From Cryobacterium roopkundense (GTDB lineage: Bacteria > Actinomycetota > Actinomycetes > Actinomycetales > Microbacteriaceae), in the NCBI RefSeq assembly GCF_014200405.1, contig NZ_JACHBQ010000001.1, forward strand, positions 1 through 64,000: DNA of 64,000 nucleotides, in the 5' to 3' direction. The position numbers and the translations under genes are program-made. This document shows, piece by piece, positions 50,598 through 58,954 of the stretch. Each line of letters starts with the position of its first letter. Positions within the stretch are counted from its first letter, which is position 1. The notes beneath the pieces are model-generated. The model saw only the letters and a program-made list of their open reading frames with translations. It did no database searches and was not told the origin of the DNA.

Positions 50598-53113
50598 GCG
50601 TGTCCGCGCCCGAACGCCGCCCGGGAGTCCTGACCGGGGTTCTCGTGGTCGCCATGATGCTCGTGGCAGTGTGGGCGGCCTGGCCGATCTACCGGGACAG
50701 TTCCTACCTCCTGATGTCGGCCGGTGCCCTCGGCGCGGCGGTGCTCATCGCGGCTTTCGGCGCGGCGCGTTCCTGGTCGTGGTTCACGGTACTGCTGGTC
50801 ACCCTCGGCGCATACCTCGTTCTCGGCGTGCCGCTCGCCGTGCCGTCGGCGCTCGCAAGCGTGCCAGCCGCCCTCGCCGGGCTGCTCGACCTGGTCACGG
50901 CCTCCGTGTTCGGCTGGAAAGAGCTCGTCACGATTCAGCTCCCGGTGGGTTCGTTTCAGGCGCTTCTCGTTCCTGCATTCAGCCTCTTTCTGTTCGGCAC
51001 GACCGCAGCCCTCTCCCTGGCGTGGCGCAGCCCCCGATGGCACGGCCTCGCCGTGCCGCTGGTCTGTGGCATCCAACTGTTCGGGCTCGTCTTCGGGTCC
51101 AGCGCCGTCAGTGCGCCGACCACGATCGTCGGCCTCACGGTGCCGGCGCCGCGAGAAAGCGCCATCGGCGTCGCCGCCCTGCTCCTCGCCTTCGGCTACC
51201 TCGCCTGGCGCACCCACCTCGCACGCAGCCGGGCACTCGATCTGGCCACCCGCAGCTCCGGCGTGCAGCGCACCCCCGGCGGGCTCGGCGGTCGCGTTCG
51301 GCGTCTCGGCTTTGCCCTCGGAGTGCTCGCTCTCGCCGTCGGCGTCACGCTTGCCGGCGTGTCCGCAGTCCCCGGCACACCGCAACGCGACGTACTGCGC
51401 AGCGGCATCGACCCCGTGGTCGACCTGCGCGATTACGTGAGCCCACTGAGCCAGTACCGCAGCTACTTCAGCACCGACACCTACGACACCGAGCTGTTCA
51501 GGGTTGTGCCAGCCGCCGACACGGCGGTGCCGCGGGTGCGCCTCGCCGTGCTCAGCCACTACGACGGCGAGGTCTTTCGCATGATCGATCACCGAACCGG
51601 CGACTCCGACCAGACCACGGCGTTTGCCCGGGTGCCCCACACGCTCGGCTCGACCGACGGCACCCTGAGCACCGGTTTCGAGATTCTCGGCTACCGGGGG
51701 GTATGGATGCCGGGCGCGGGCCCGCTGGCGAGCATCCGCTTTGCCGGCGCACATGCCGCCGCCCTCGGCGACGGCTTCTTCTATAACGCGGGCACGGCCG
51801 CCGGAATCCAGCTGAACCCTCTCGCCGAGGGCGATCGGTACACGATGGTGTCGGAGCGACAAGCGGATGCCGCGGGCTTGGCCGACCTCGCCCGCCCCGC
51901 TGCCGGCCCAACGGCCGCCGAGGAAGCGCTGCTTCCGGCAAGCCTCGGCGACTGGGTGACCGCCCAGCAGGTGGGTAACGACGGCGCGGCCCTGGCCGAA
52001 CTCGTCAACAGGCTGAGGGAACGCGGCTACCTCAGCCATGCCCTGAGTGTGCCGCCAGCCGAATCGTGGACGGCAGACCTCGGCGACTACACGTTCTCAC
52101 CGAGCCTGTCGGGGCACTCGCTGGCCCGCATCGATGATCTCTTCACGTCTCTGCTCGAGAAGCAGAACAGCACCGATTCCACCGAGAATTCCCAGCTGGT
52201 CGCCGCCGTCGGCGATGATGAGCAGTTCGCGGTGGCCACCGCCCTGCTCGCCCGGTACCTGGGTTTCGACTCCCGGGTGGTGGTGGGCTTCAACCTCGCC
52301 GCACCCGTAGCGTCGGAGGTGAACCTCACTGCTCCGGCCTGCCCCGGCGAGGTCTGCTCCGGTGGCAACCTGTCGGCGTGGGTGGAGGTGGCCGGTTCCG
52401 AGGGCGGCTGGGTCACCGTGGACGCCACGCCCCAGCACGAGAACTCGCTCTCACCGATTGACGACGCCACCCGGGACCCGCAGTACAGCACCGAGGTGCT
52501 GCCGGAGGGCGCTACCGAGCAACGGGCGCCCGACGCGAACCCCACGAGTGGTGAAGATCAGCAGGAAGAGGACCCGGTGAGCGGACCGGATCTGGCCTGG
52601 CTGTTTGCGGCGCTGAAGATCGCCGGCATCAGCCTGCTTGCCGTGCTCGTGGTCTGTACGCCGTTGCTGGTGATACTGGGGGCCAAGCTCAAGCGGCGCC
52701 TCGATCGTGCCCGAGCCGAGAACGTGTCTGCGCGGTTCGCCGGTGGGTGGGACGAGTATGTGGACACGGCGGTCGACCTCGGTTTCGCCGATCAGGGCAG
52801 CATGACCCGGGTCGAGATCGCCACGCGGTACGAGTCCGCTGGCGGCCGAGTGCTCGCCGCGCTCGCCGACCAGGCCGTGTTCGGACCGGAACCCCCACAG
52901 GCGAGCGACAGTGAAGCCTTCTGGACTCTTGTGGCGGCGGAGCGAGCGCGGTTTGCCGCAAACGCCACCCGCCGCGAGCGCCTGCGTGCGGCCCTGTCGC
53001 TGCGATCATTCTCGCGGCTGGCAGATACCCGCCGGTTCTTCGGGGCACGAAGCCGAGCCCGCGAAGATGGCCGGTACCAACGAGACGACAGCGGATGGAA
53101 CCACGATGGATGA
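50594..53113 (+). CDS. TgpA-like transglutaminase-fold membrane protein, catalytic residues replaced
   Basis: An 839-residue protein. About eight N-terminal helices (TgpA layout) are followed by an outer domain of about 300 residues, a helix near 675 and a cytoplasmic DUF4129-like tail. In the transglutaminase core near 539-615 the usual Cys in GDCEQFA is Asp (VGDDEQFAVATALLARYLGF), and the usual His before AWVEV is Ser (NLSAWVEV); the Asp of VDATP remains. So it is probably not an active transglutaminase. The ATG at 50594 overlaps the DUF58 gene by 4 nt. Confidence 0.88.
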   Translation: MSVSAPERRPGVLTGVLVVAMMLVAVWAAWPIYRDSSYLLMSAGALGAAVLIAAFGAARSWSWFTVLLVTLGAYLVLGVPLAVPSALASVPAALAGLLDLVTASVFGWKELVTIQLPVGSFQALLVPAFSLFLFGTTAALSLAWRSPRWHGLAVPLVCGIQLFGLVFGSSAVSAPTTIVGLTVPAPRESAIGVAALLLAFGYLAWRTHLARSRALDLATRSSGVQRTPGGLGGRVRRLGFALGVLALAVGVTLAGVSAVPGTPQRDVLRSGIDPVVDLRDYVSPLSQYRSYFSTDTYDTELFRVVPAADTAVPRVRLAVLSHYDGEVFRMIDHRTGDSDQTTAFARVPHTLGSTDGTLSTGFEILGYRGVWMPGAGPLASIRFAGAHAAALGDGFFYNAGTAAGIQLNPLAEGDRYTMVSERQADAAGLADLARPAAGPTAAEEALLPASLGDWVTAQQVGNDGAALAELVNRLRERGYLSHALSVPPAESWTADLGDYTFSPSLSGHSLARIDDLFTSLLEKQNSTDSTENSQLVAAVGDDEQFAVATALLARYLGFDSRVVVGFNLAAPVASEVNLTAPACPGEVCSGGNLSAWVEVAGSEGGWVTVDATPQHENSLSPIDDATRDPQYSTEVLPEGATEQRAPDANPTSGEDQQEEDPVSGPDLAWLFAALKIAGISLLAVLVVCTPLLVILGAKLKRRLDRARAENVSARFAGGWDEYVDTAVDLGFADQGSMTRVEIATRYESAGGRVLAALADQAVFGPEPPQASDSEAFWTLVAAERARFAANATRRERLRAALSLRSFSRLADTRRFFGARSRAREDGRYQRDDSGWNHDG

Positions 53114-54350
53114 CACCACGGCAACCTTGGTCACCGCGATTCTGATCGGGCTGATCTTCTCGGTGGGCCTGTACATCTTCACGTCGATCGCCCTGGGCAG
53201 GATCTTCGTCAGGCTTGGGGAACAGAGCTGGAAGGCCTGGTTGCCGATCGTGAACTCGATCACGCTCTTCGGCCTCGGTCGACGCTCCGGCCTCTGGGTC
53301 ATCGCGCTGGTCGTGCCGATCGCCAACATCGTCGGCCTCGTGTTTTTTACTCTCGCTGTGCACACCGTCAACCGCCGGATGGCCGTGGGTGGTGGCTTCA
53401 CAGTGCTCGCTCTGCTGGCGTTTCCCATCTGGGCCGGAGTGCTCGGTTTTCGGCGACTCGTCGACACGGCCCCGCCGATCCCTGTGGGTCCCGCTGCGCC
53501 GGTTGCTGTGCCCGCCGCTGTGCCGGTCACCGTGCCGGCTGCCGATCCCGTCGGGATCGTGACGGCTGCGCCCCACGGCGGCGCGCCCGTCGACCCCGGC
53601 GTTTCGACGCCGTCCTCTTTCGCACCGCCCGCACCGCCGGCGCCGCAGGCCGAGCCCGCACCACCCACCCCCCGCGTTCGCCCGGTGGGGCCGCCCCCGT
53701 TCTACACGAGCGCGCAACCGGTGGTTCCCACCAACAAGACTGCCGCACCGGTACCGGCCGCAGACCCTCTGGCCGGCCGTGCGGTTGCTCCGGTCGCCCC
53801 GCCGGTCGCCCCGCCGGTCGCTCCGCCGGTCGTGGGTGCTCCGCCGGTCGCGCCGCCGGTCCTGAGCGCCCCGCCGGTCGTTGCCGCTCCCCAGCCCGAT
53901 CCGGCACCGCCCATGTTCCGCACACCCCCGCAGGACCCTGCGCCGTCGCTCGTGCCACCGGAGGCGGGGCAGGACGACGACGATTTCGATGAGACCGTGA
54001 TCGTGGCCCGGATGAAACCGTGGATACTCGAGACCGAGCATGGCGTGACCCTGTTGCTCACCAAGCCCGTCGTGCTGCTCGGACGTAATCCCGCACGTGG
54101 TACGAAACACCCCGATGCCCAGCTGATTGCCGTGCCCGACCCCGGCAAAACAGTGTCCAAGACCCATGCCCGACTGGATTTCGCCGACGGCGGCTGGCAG
54201 GTGCGTGACCTGCACTCCACCAACGGCGTCGTTCTCATCGAGGCAGGCGGCAACGAGAACGAGCTCGACCCTGGCGCTACCGCGGCCCTGAATGACAGGT
54301 TTCTGCTGGGTGAGCTTTCGGTGCGCATCTACCTGGAGCCACAGCAGTGA
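53106..54350 (+). CDS. DUF5684-FHA domain membrane protein
   Basis: A 414-residue protein. N-terminal 100 residues: four helices of the DUF5684 type (VGLYIFTSIALGRIFV, WKAWLPIVNSITLFGL). Then a Pro/Ala/Val-rich linker of about 180 residues, an acidic stretch with DDDDFDETVIVARM, and an FHA domain (LLGRNPARG, VSKTHARLD, HSTNGVVL). The Asp-Glu-Thr-Val motif just before the FHA domain recalls GarA, where a phospho-Thr is bound by its own FHA. The ATG at 53106 overlaps the previous stop; an ATG at 53067 is possible. Confidence 0.85.
   Translation: MDDTTATLVTAILIGLIFSVGLYIFTSIALGRIFVRLGEQSWKAWLPIVNSITLFGLGRRSGLWVIALVVPIANIVGLVFFTLAVHTVNRRMAVGGGFTVLALLAFPIWAGVLGFRRLVDTAPPIPVGPAAPVAVPAAVPVTVPAADPVGIVTAAPHGGAPVDPGVSTPSSFAPPAPPAPQAEPAPPTPRVRPVGPPPFYTSAQPVVPTNKTAAPVPAADPLAGRAVAPVAPPVAPPVAPPVVGAPPVAPPVLSAPPVVAAPQPDPAPPMFRTPPQDPAPSLVPPEAGQDDDDFDETVIVARMKPWILETEHGVTLLLTKPVVLLGRNPARGTKHPDAQLIAVPDPGKTVSKTHARLDFADGGWQVRDLHSTNGVVLIEAGGNENELDPGATAALNDRFLLGELSVRIYLEPQQ
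53796..53879 (+). repeat. 12-bp Pro-rich coding repeats
   Basis: Six copies of GCCCCGCCGGTC or one-base variants, two of them set off by 6-bp spacers, encode Ala-Pro-Pro-Val units in the linker of the FHA protein. Confidence 0.85.
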
Positions 54351-55036
54351 CGACCGACCCAGACAACGACGACACCCGCATCGTTGCTCGTCGGGGACCG
54401 CAGCACGAGGCGCCGCAGGTGACGCCGCCGCGCGTTCCCGAGCACACCCCCGATCCGGAGCCGGAAGCGCCGACACCCGACGACGACCGAACCCTGATCG
54501 TGGACCGGCGGCCCGTCGATGACCACACCCTGATCGTGGACCGACGGCCCGTCGATGACCACACCGTGGTTGTTCAGCGGCGTCGCCGTTCCGCCGAGCC
54601 GACACCTCCGTCCGCCACCGGAATCGTCGACGCTCCGGGCTCTTCCGGCGCTCCCGAGGCACCAGAGGCAGGCGCGGCCGACTACTCCGACACTCGGCTG
54701 AGCGGCCGGCGGGTAGCCCCGCCGGGTCTGGTCGCCCCGGTCGACACCGCCCTGCGCCAGCCCGAACCGCCGCAGGTGCCCAGTGGGTCCAGTGTGCGCT
54801 ATTCGGCGCGACCGGCTCCGGTCATCGTGCCGCGACTCACCCCGACGAACGCGCCGGAGTCGGTTGCACTCGATCCCGACCGGCTGGCACTCGCCGCAGC
54901 GGCCGCCCAGATTCGACAGCAGGCGAACGACCGGGCACAACGACGGCGGCGTTTCACTCTTGTCGGGATCATCGCGTGCACCCTGGCCGTGCTCGTGGCG
55001 GCGGCGTATGCCGTCGCCGCACTCGCCGGCTGGTGA
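54347..55036 (+). CDS. Tail-anchored protein with phospho-Thr motif ladder
   Basis: A 229-residue protein. The GTG overlaps the FHA gene stop (GTGA). The first 75 residues hold four related motifs: DDTRIVARR, DDRTLIVDRR, DDHTLIVDRR and DDHTVVVQRR. A Pro/Ala-rich disordered region follows, then a single C-terminal helix with a basic flank (RRRRFTLVG), so the motifs face the cytoplasm. The motifs resemble the DETVIVAR of the preceding FHA protein. I infer a kinase substrate and FHA ligand. No known family recognised. Confidence 0.7.
   Translation: MTTDPDNDDTRIVARRGPQHEAPQVTPPRVPEHTPDPEPEAPTPDDDRTLIVDRRPVDDHTLIVDRRPVDDHTVVVQRRRRSAEPTPPSATGIVDAPGSSGAPEAPEAGAADYSDTRLSGRRVAPPGLVAPVDTALRQPEPPQVPSGSSVRYSARPAPVIVPRLTPTNAPESVALDPDRLALAAAAAQIRQQANDRAQRRRRFTLVGIIACTLAVLVAAAYAVAALAGW
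54485..54586 (+). repeat. 36-bp coding tandem repeat
   Basis: Units at 54485-54520 and 54521-54556 differ at three positions; a third, diverged unit begins at 54557. Each encodes one Asp-Asp/His-Thr motif followed by Val-Asp-Arg-Arg-Pro-Val. Confidence 0.85.
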
Positions 55037-55064
55037 TGCGGGGCGTAGTCCGGCGGAGCGTGCG

Positions 55065-55691
55065 TTACCTCAGGTGGCCCAACGGGAGCACGGTGCGCTT
55101 CCAGGTGGTGTTCGTGACCACGGCGAACGACCCGTACCAGGCGATGCCCGCCGTTACCAGTCCGATCCAGCCGCCGAGCTGGTGCACGCCGACGATTCCG
55201 GTGAACGAGCCCACGGTGAGGGCGAGGAAGGTGAGTGTGGCCGCGGCGAACAGGGCCACCAGCATCCGGTTCGTCTTAAGGGCTGCGATGGTCATGAACA
55301 CCGTGAAGATGGTCCATGCGAGCAAGAAAGCTCCGATTCCGTCCGCGCCCGCGGCGGCCTCCGTCTCGGGGTGGGTGAGCAGCCACCAGAAGGCCAGCCA
55401 GAACGCGCCGTACGACGTGAAGGCCGTGGCGCCGAAGGTGTTTCCCTTCACAAACTCCCACATGCCGGCGGCGAACTGGGCGATTCCGCCGTAGAAGAGG
55501 GCGAGGCCGATGACGGCAGCCCCGGCCGAGGGGATGAGCCCGGAGTTGGCGAGGCTGAGTACGAACGTGGTGAGGGCAAACGCGCCTAGGCCGAGTGCCG
55601 CCGGGTCAGCGATCGCGATGCGCGGCGCGTACTCGGGTGCGGGTGCGGTTTCCGGCCGAGCCGGGAGGGTGGACGTGAGAATTGTCGTCAT
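55065..55691 (-). CDS. GPR1/FUN34/YaaH-type acetate transporter
   Basis: A 208-residue membrane protein with six helices. The family motif near the first helix reads DPAALGLGAFALTTFVLSL (usual Asn-Pro-Ala-Pro-Leu-Gly-Leu). Also seen: FYGGIAQFAAGMWEFVKGNTFGAT (split across the second and third helices) and YGAFWLAFW. These are succinate-acetate/proton transporters in relatives. It is convergent with the end of the FHA locus and starts beside the operator-like repeats at 55773-55850. Confidence 0.92.
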   Translation of the reverse strand: MTTILTSTLPARPETAPAPEYAPRIAIADPAALGLGAFALTTFVLSLANSGLIPSAGAAVIGLALFYGGIAQFAAGMWEFVKGNTFGATAFTSYGAFWLAFWWLLTHPETEAAAGADGIGAFLLAWTIFTVFMTIAALKTNRMLVALFAAATLTFLALTVGSFTGIVGVHQLGGWIGLVTAGIAWYGSFAVVTNTTWKRTVLPLGHLR

Positions 55692-55772
55692 ATGGACACT
55701 CCAATGTGTGGACCGGGACGGGGCGACTCGGTGTCGTCAACGCGTGAAAGTGACGGGGAAACAGCTCGAGTA

Positions 55773-55793
55773 TGACACTGCGGCTCAGTGTGC
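55773..55793. promoter_or_regulatory. Operator-like inverted repeat 1
   Basis: TGACACTG and CAGTGTGC, five bases apart, form an inverted repeat with matches at six of eight pairs. It shares the half-site TGACACT with the palindrome at 55836. Confidence 0.45.
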
Positions 55794-55835
55794 GCCACTC
55801 GTCGCCCCGAAGCGGGGTGAAATCCACCAGCGACA

Positions 55836-55850
55836 TGACACTGAGTGTCA
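55836..55850. promoter_or_regulatory. Operator-like perfect palindrome 2
   Basis: TGACACTGAGTGTCA is a perfect 7-bp inverted repeat around one base. It sits in the 264-nt gap between the divergent acetate transporter and PAS-GGDEF-EAL genes. Regulator unknown. Confidence 0.55.
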
Positions 55851-55955
55851 CACGTGAACGTGCGGCGCTCTCTGAGAGGGTTGGAGTGCGGCGCGGAGTC
55901 AACGTAAACTTCTCAAGACCGTCTGCGCTTTGGCAGGTGAAAGCAGAGGAACACC

Positions 55956-58880
55956 ATGCAGGTAGTCAGCCGGGTCGCGGCGGCACTCGTCGGAGTCGTA
56001 GGGCTCATCGTGCTGCTCGGCTGGTACACGAAGGCCCCCGCGCTGACAACCGTGCTGCCCGGTCTCGCAGCCATGAAGCCGGTTACGGCCATCGCCCTGA
56101 TCCTGCTGTCGGGTTCCCTACTGCTCGCGTTTCGGTGGGCGGCCGTGAGCCTGGCGACCATCGCGATCGCGCTCGGTTCCGCAACCCTCGCCGGGTACGC
56201 GCTCCGGTCGACGCTCGGTATCTCGGGCTGGGTGCCCGGGATCGACCTCGGCGGCCAGGAACCGCGCATGGCACCGATCACGGCGGTGGCACTGATCCTG
56301 CTGGGGGCCGCGGTGATCGCGGACAGGCTCGAACGAACCACCGTGATGCAGATCCTCGCGCACTCGTCCCTGTTTGTGAGCCTGATTGCCCTGCTCGGCT
56401 ACGCCTATGGTCTTGCTTCCCTCTACACCGTGACCGGTTTCACGAGCATTTCGCTGCATACGGCGTTGTGCATCACGGTGCTGTCCGGGGTAATGCTGTT
56501 CCAGCGCTCCGCACTCGGACTCGTGGGCCTGCTGCGAGATCGGGGCAGCGCGGGCGAGCTCATGCGCCGGATCCTGCCCTTCCTCATTCTCGGTCCCGTT
56601 TTCCTGGGCTGGTTGAGCCTCTGGGCACAGCGTCAGGGCTGGTTCGACCTCGTGTTCAGCGTCGCAATCCTGATTACGAGCCTGACAGTGCTCGGCATCG
56701 CCCTGACCTGGATCGCCGCGCTCAAGCTCAGCGAGCTCGATCGGCAACGCGCCGACGCAATGCACGCCCTGGCCGAGGTGAATCACAGCCTCGAGGGCGC
56801 TGTGGATCTTCGCACGCGGGAGCTGGGTGAGGTAGCCGAGAGGCTTCAGACCTTCATCAAGATGGCTCCCGTCGGCATAGTCCAGCTGAGCTCCGCGGGC
56901 GGTCTACTCACGGCGAACGACCGATGGCTGGCCTTGAGTGGCCTGACCATTCAGCAATCCCTCGGCGACGGCTGGGCGCAGGCGATGCATCCGGAGGACG
57001 CCGATCGCGTGGCCGCCGCGTGGAGCGCGGCGGTCGTTGCCCGCACGAGTTACCAGGGGACATTGCGATTCCGTACACCCGAGGGCAGGGTCAGTTGGGT
57101 GCAGGTTAGCACCGCGCCCATCCATGGCCCGGACGCGACAGTCACCGGGCACTTGGCGACAGTGACAGACATCACGGAGCTCCGGAGAGCCGAGGAAGCG
57201 GCTGCCGCCGCCCGTGCACGTTTCGAGGCCGCCTTTGCGTCGTCGCCGCTCGGCACAGCAATCGTTTCTCTCGACGGTCAGGTGCTGGAGGCTAACAGGC
57301 GCCTGTTCGACCTTGCGGGGCCAACGGGCTTCGTGGGCCAGGGACACATCGACGAGCTGTTCATGCCGCCCGGAGCCGACAGTAGCGCCCGACTGAGCCT
57401 GACCGACGGGGCATCCACTCGCCAAAGGATGGACCGACGGATGCGGCGGGGCGACGAAGAGACGTGGGTCAAGGTCAGCATTGCCGAGATTAATGAGGGC
57501 GAGCAGGCCGGGGAGTTTCTTTACCAACTGGAAGACATCACCGCCCGCAGACTGGCCGAGGCTCGCGTGGAACACCTCGCATTCCATGACCCCCTCACCA
57601 ACCTGCCTAACCGACTGCTTCTCCTCGACCGCCTCAATCAGGCTCTCCTGCAGGCCGGTAAGCACGGCCTGGGCGTAGCCGTGCTCTTCATCGACCTCGA
57701 CAGGTTCAAATTCGTCAACGACAGCCTTGGCCACCATGCAGGTGACGCTGTGTTGACAGAGGTCGGCACGCGCCTGCGGAGGCATGCGCGATCGACCGAC
57801 ACGGTCTCCCGCATCGGGGGCGACGAATTCGTGGTGATTTGCCCCGGTGTCGGGAGCAACCGGGACGTTCGCAAGATTGCCGACACCCTGCAGGCCGCCA
57901 TTGCCAAGTCGATCCTCGTCGGCGACCAGGTAGCATCCGTCGACGCCAGCATCGGAATCGCATTCGGTCTCGGCCACGATGACGCCGAGTCTCTTCTTCG
58001 CAACGCCGATCAGGCCATGTATCTCGCGAAGGGTCGAGGCCGGGCCCGTTACGAGGTCTTTGACGACGATTTGCGCGGTCGGATCGAGCGCAGACTCGAC
58101 ACGGAGCTTGCCCTGCGCACTGCGGTAGAACGCGGCGAAATCGAGACCTGGTTCCAGCCGATCGTCGATCTGCAACAGCAAACCGTGGTGGCCACCGAAG
58201 CGCTCGCGCGTTGGCGTCGTCCGGACCGGGGACTGGTTGCCCCCGGGGAGTTCATCGCCATCGCCGAGGAGGTTGGCCTGATCAAGGGCATCGGCACCAC
58301 AGTGCTGGGTCAGGCCTGCCGGGCCGCCGCGTCTCTCGAGGGGCATTTGGCCGTCAGTGTAAACGTGTCACCGCGACAGTTCGTGCAGGATGACTTCGGC
58401 GCGGTGGTGAAGCTCGCGCTCGCCGAAACCGGCCTTCCGCCGGATCAGCTGTGGCTCGAACTCACCGAAAGTGCAGTGCTCGAAGCCATCGACTCGGCGG
58501 CGCGCACGTTTCAGGAATTGCGCTCGCTCGGTGTGCGGCTGGCCATTGACGACTTCGGTACCGGCTATTCCTCCTTCGCGCACCTGAAGTCGTTCACGGT
58601 TGACCTGCTCAAGATTGACCTCACGTTTATTCGCGACCTTGAGTGTTCGGACCACGACAGGGCCATCGTTGAGGGCATCCTGCGGCTCGCCGATTCCCTG
58701 AAACTCGACGTGGTCGCTGAGGGAATCGAGACGATCGGACAGCGCGATCTTCTCACGGAGATGGGCTGTCGCTATGGGCAGGGGTACCTGTTCTCGAAGC
58801 CTGGGCCGGCTGTTCTCCCCGACGTGGACTTCGGCGATATGCTCTCCAGCTCGTCGCTCATTCGCCCTTCCCCCAAATAG
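55956..58880 (+). CDS. Membrane PAS-PAS-GGDEF-EAL cyclic-di-GMP protein
   Basis: A 974-residue protein. About eight helices fill residues 1-255, two PAS domains lie at about 295-415 and 420-540, GGDEF at 550-710 and EAL at 720-960. RIGGDEFVV (about 619) is intact and preceded by RSTD at the inhibitory I-site spacing. The EAL side has EALARW, NVSPRQF, DDFGTGYSS and EGIET, so both synthesis and breakdown of c-di-GMP are possible. The ATG follows AGAGGA. It lies 74 nt before pilB and so probably sets the second-messenger level for the pilus. Confidence 0.93.
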   Translation: MQVVSRVAAALVGVVGLIVLLGWYTKAPALTTVLPGLAAMKPVTAIALILLSGSLLLAFRWAAVSLATIAIALGSATLAGYALRSTLGISGWVPGIDLGGQEPRMAPITAVALILLGAAVIADRLERTTVMQILAHSSLFVSLIALLGYAYGLASLYTVTGFTSISLHTALCITVLSGVMLFQRSALGLVGLLRDRGSAGELMRRILPFLILGPVFLGWLSLWAQRQGWFDLVFSVAILITSLTVLGIALTWIAALKLSELDRQRADAMHALAEVNHSLEGAVDLRTRELGEVAERLQTFIKMAPVGIVQLSSAGGLLTANDRWLALSGLTIQQSLGDGWAQAMHPEDADRVAAAWSAAVVARTSYQGTLRFRTPEGRVSWVQVSTAPIHGPDATVTGHLATVTDITELRRAEEAAAAARARFEAAFASSPLGTAIVSLDGQVLEANRRLFDLAGPTGFVGQGHIDELFMPPGADSSARLSLTDGASTRQRMDRRMRRGDEETWVKVSIAEINEGEQAGEFLYQLEDITARRLAEARVEHLAFHDPLTNLPNRLLLLDRLNQALLQAGKHGLGVAVLFIDLDRFKFVNDSLGHHAGDAVLTEVGTRLRRHARSTDTVSRIGGDEFVVICPGVGSNRDVRKIADTLQAAIAKSILVGDQVASVDASIGIAFGLGHDDAESLLRNADQAMYLAKGRGRARYEVFDDDLRGRIERRLDTELALRTAVERGEIETWFQPIVDLQQQTVVATEALARWRRPDRGLVAPGEFIAIAEEVGLIKGIGTTVLGQACRAAASLEGHLAVSVNVSPRQFVQDDFGAVVKLALAETGLPPDQLWLELTESAVLEAIDSAARTFQELRSLGVRLAIDDFGTGYSSFAHLKSFTVDLLKIDLTFIRDLECSDHDRAIVEGILRLADSLKLDVVAEGIETIGQRDLLTEMGCRYGQGYLFSKPGPAVLPDVDFGDMLSSSSLIRPSPK

Positions 58881-58903
58881 GTCACAAAAAGCTGGTCAGC
58901 GGC

Positions 58904-58933
58904 TTGCATCCGATATAGGCTCACAGCTAATAG
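58904..58933 (+). promoter_or_regulatory. Candidate promoter of the pilus operon
   Basis: TTGCAT, 18 nt, TAATAG in the 74-nt gap before pilB. The -10 match is weak. Confidence 0.35.
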
Positions 58934-58954
58934 TTCTGTTCGGGGGAGGCCCGC

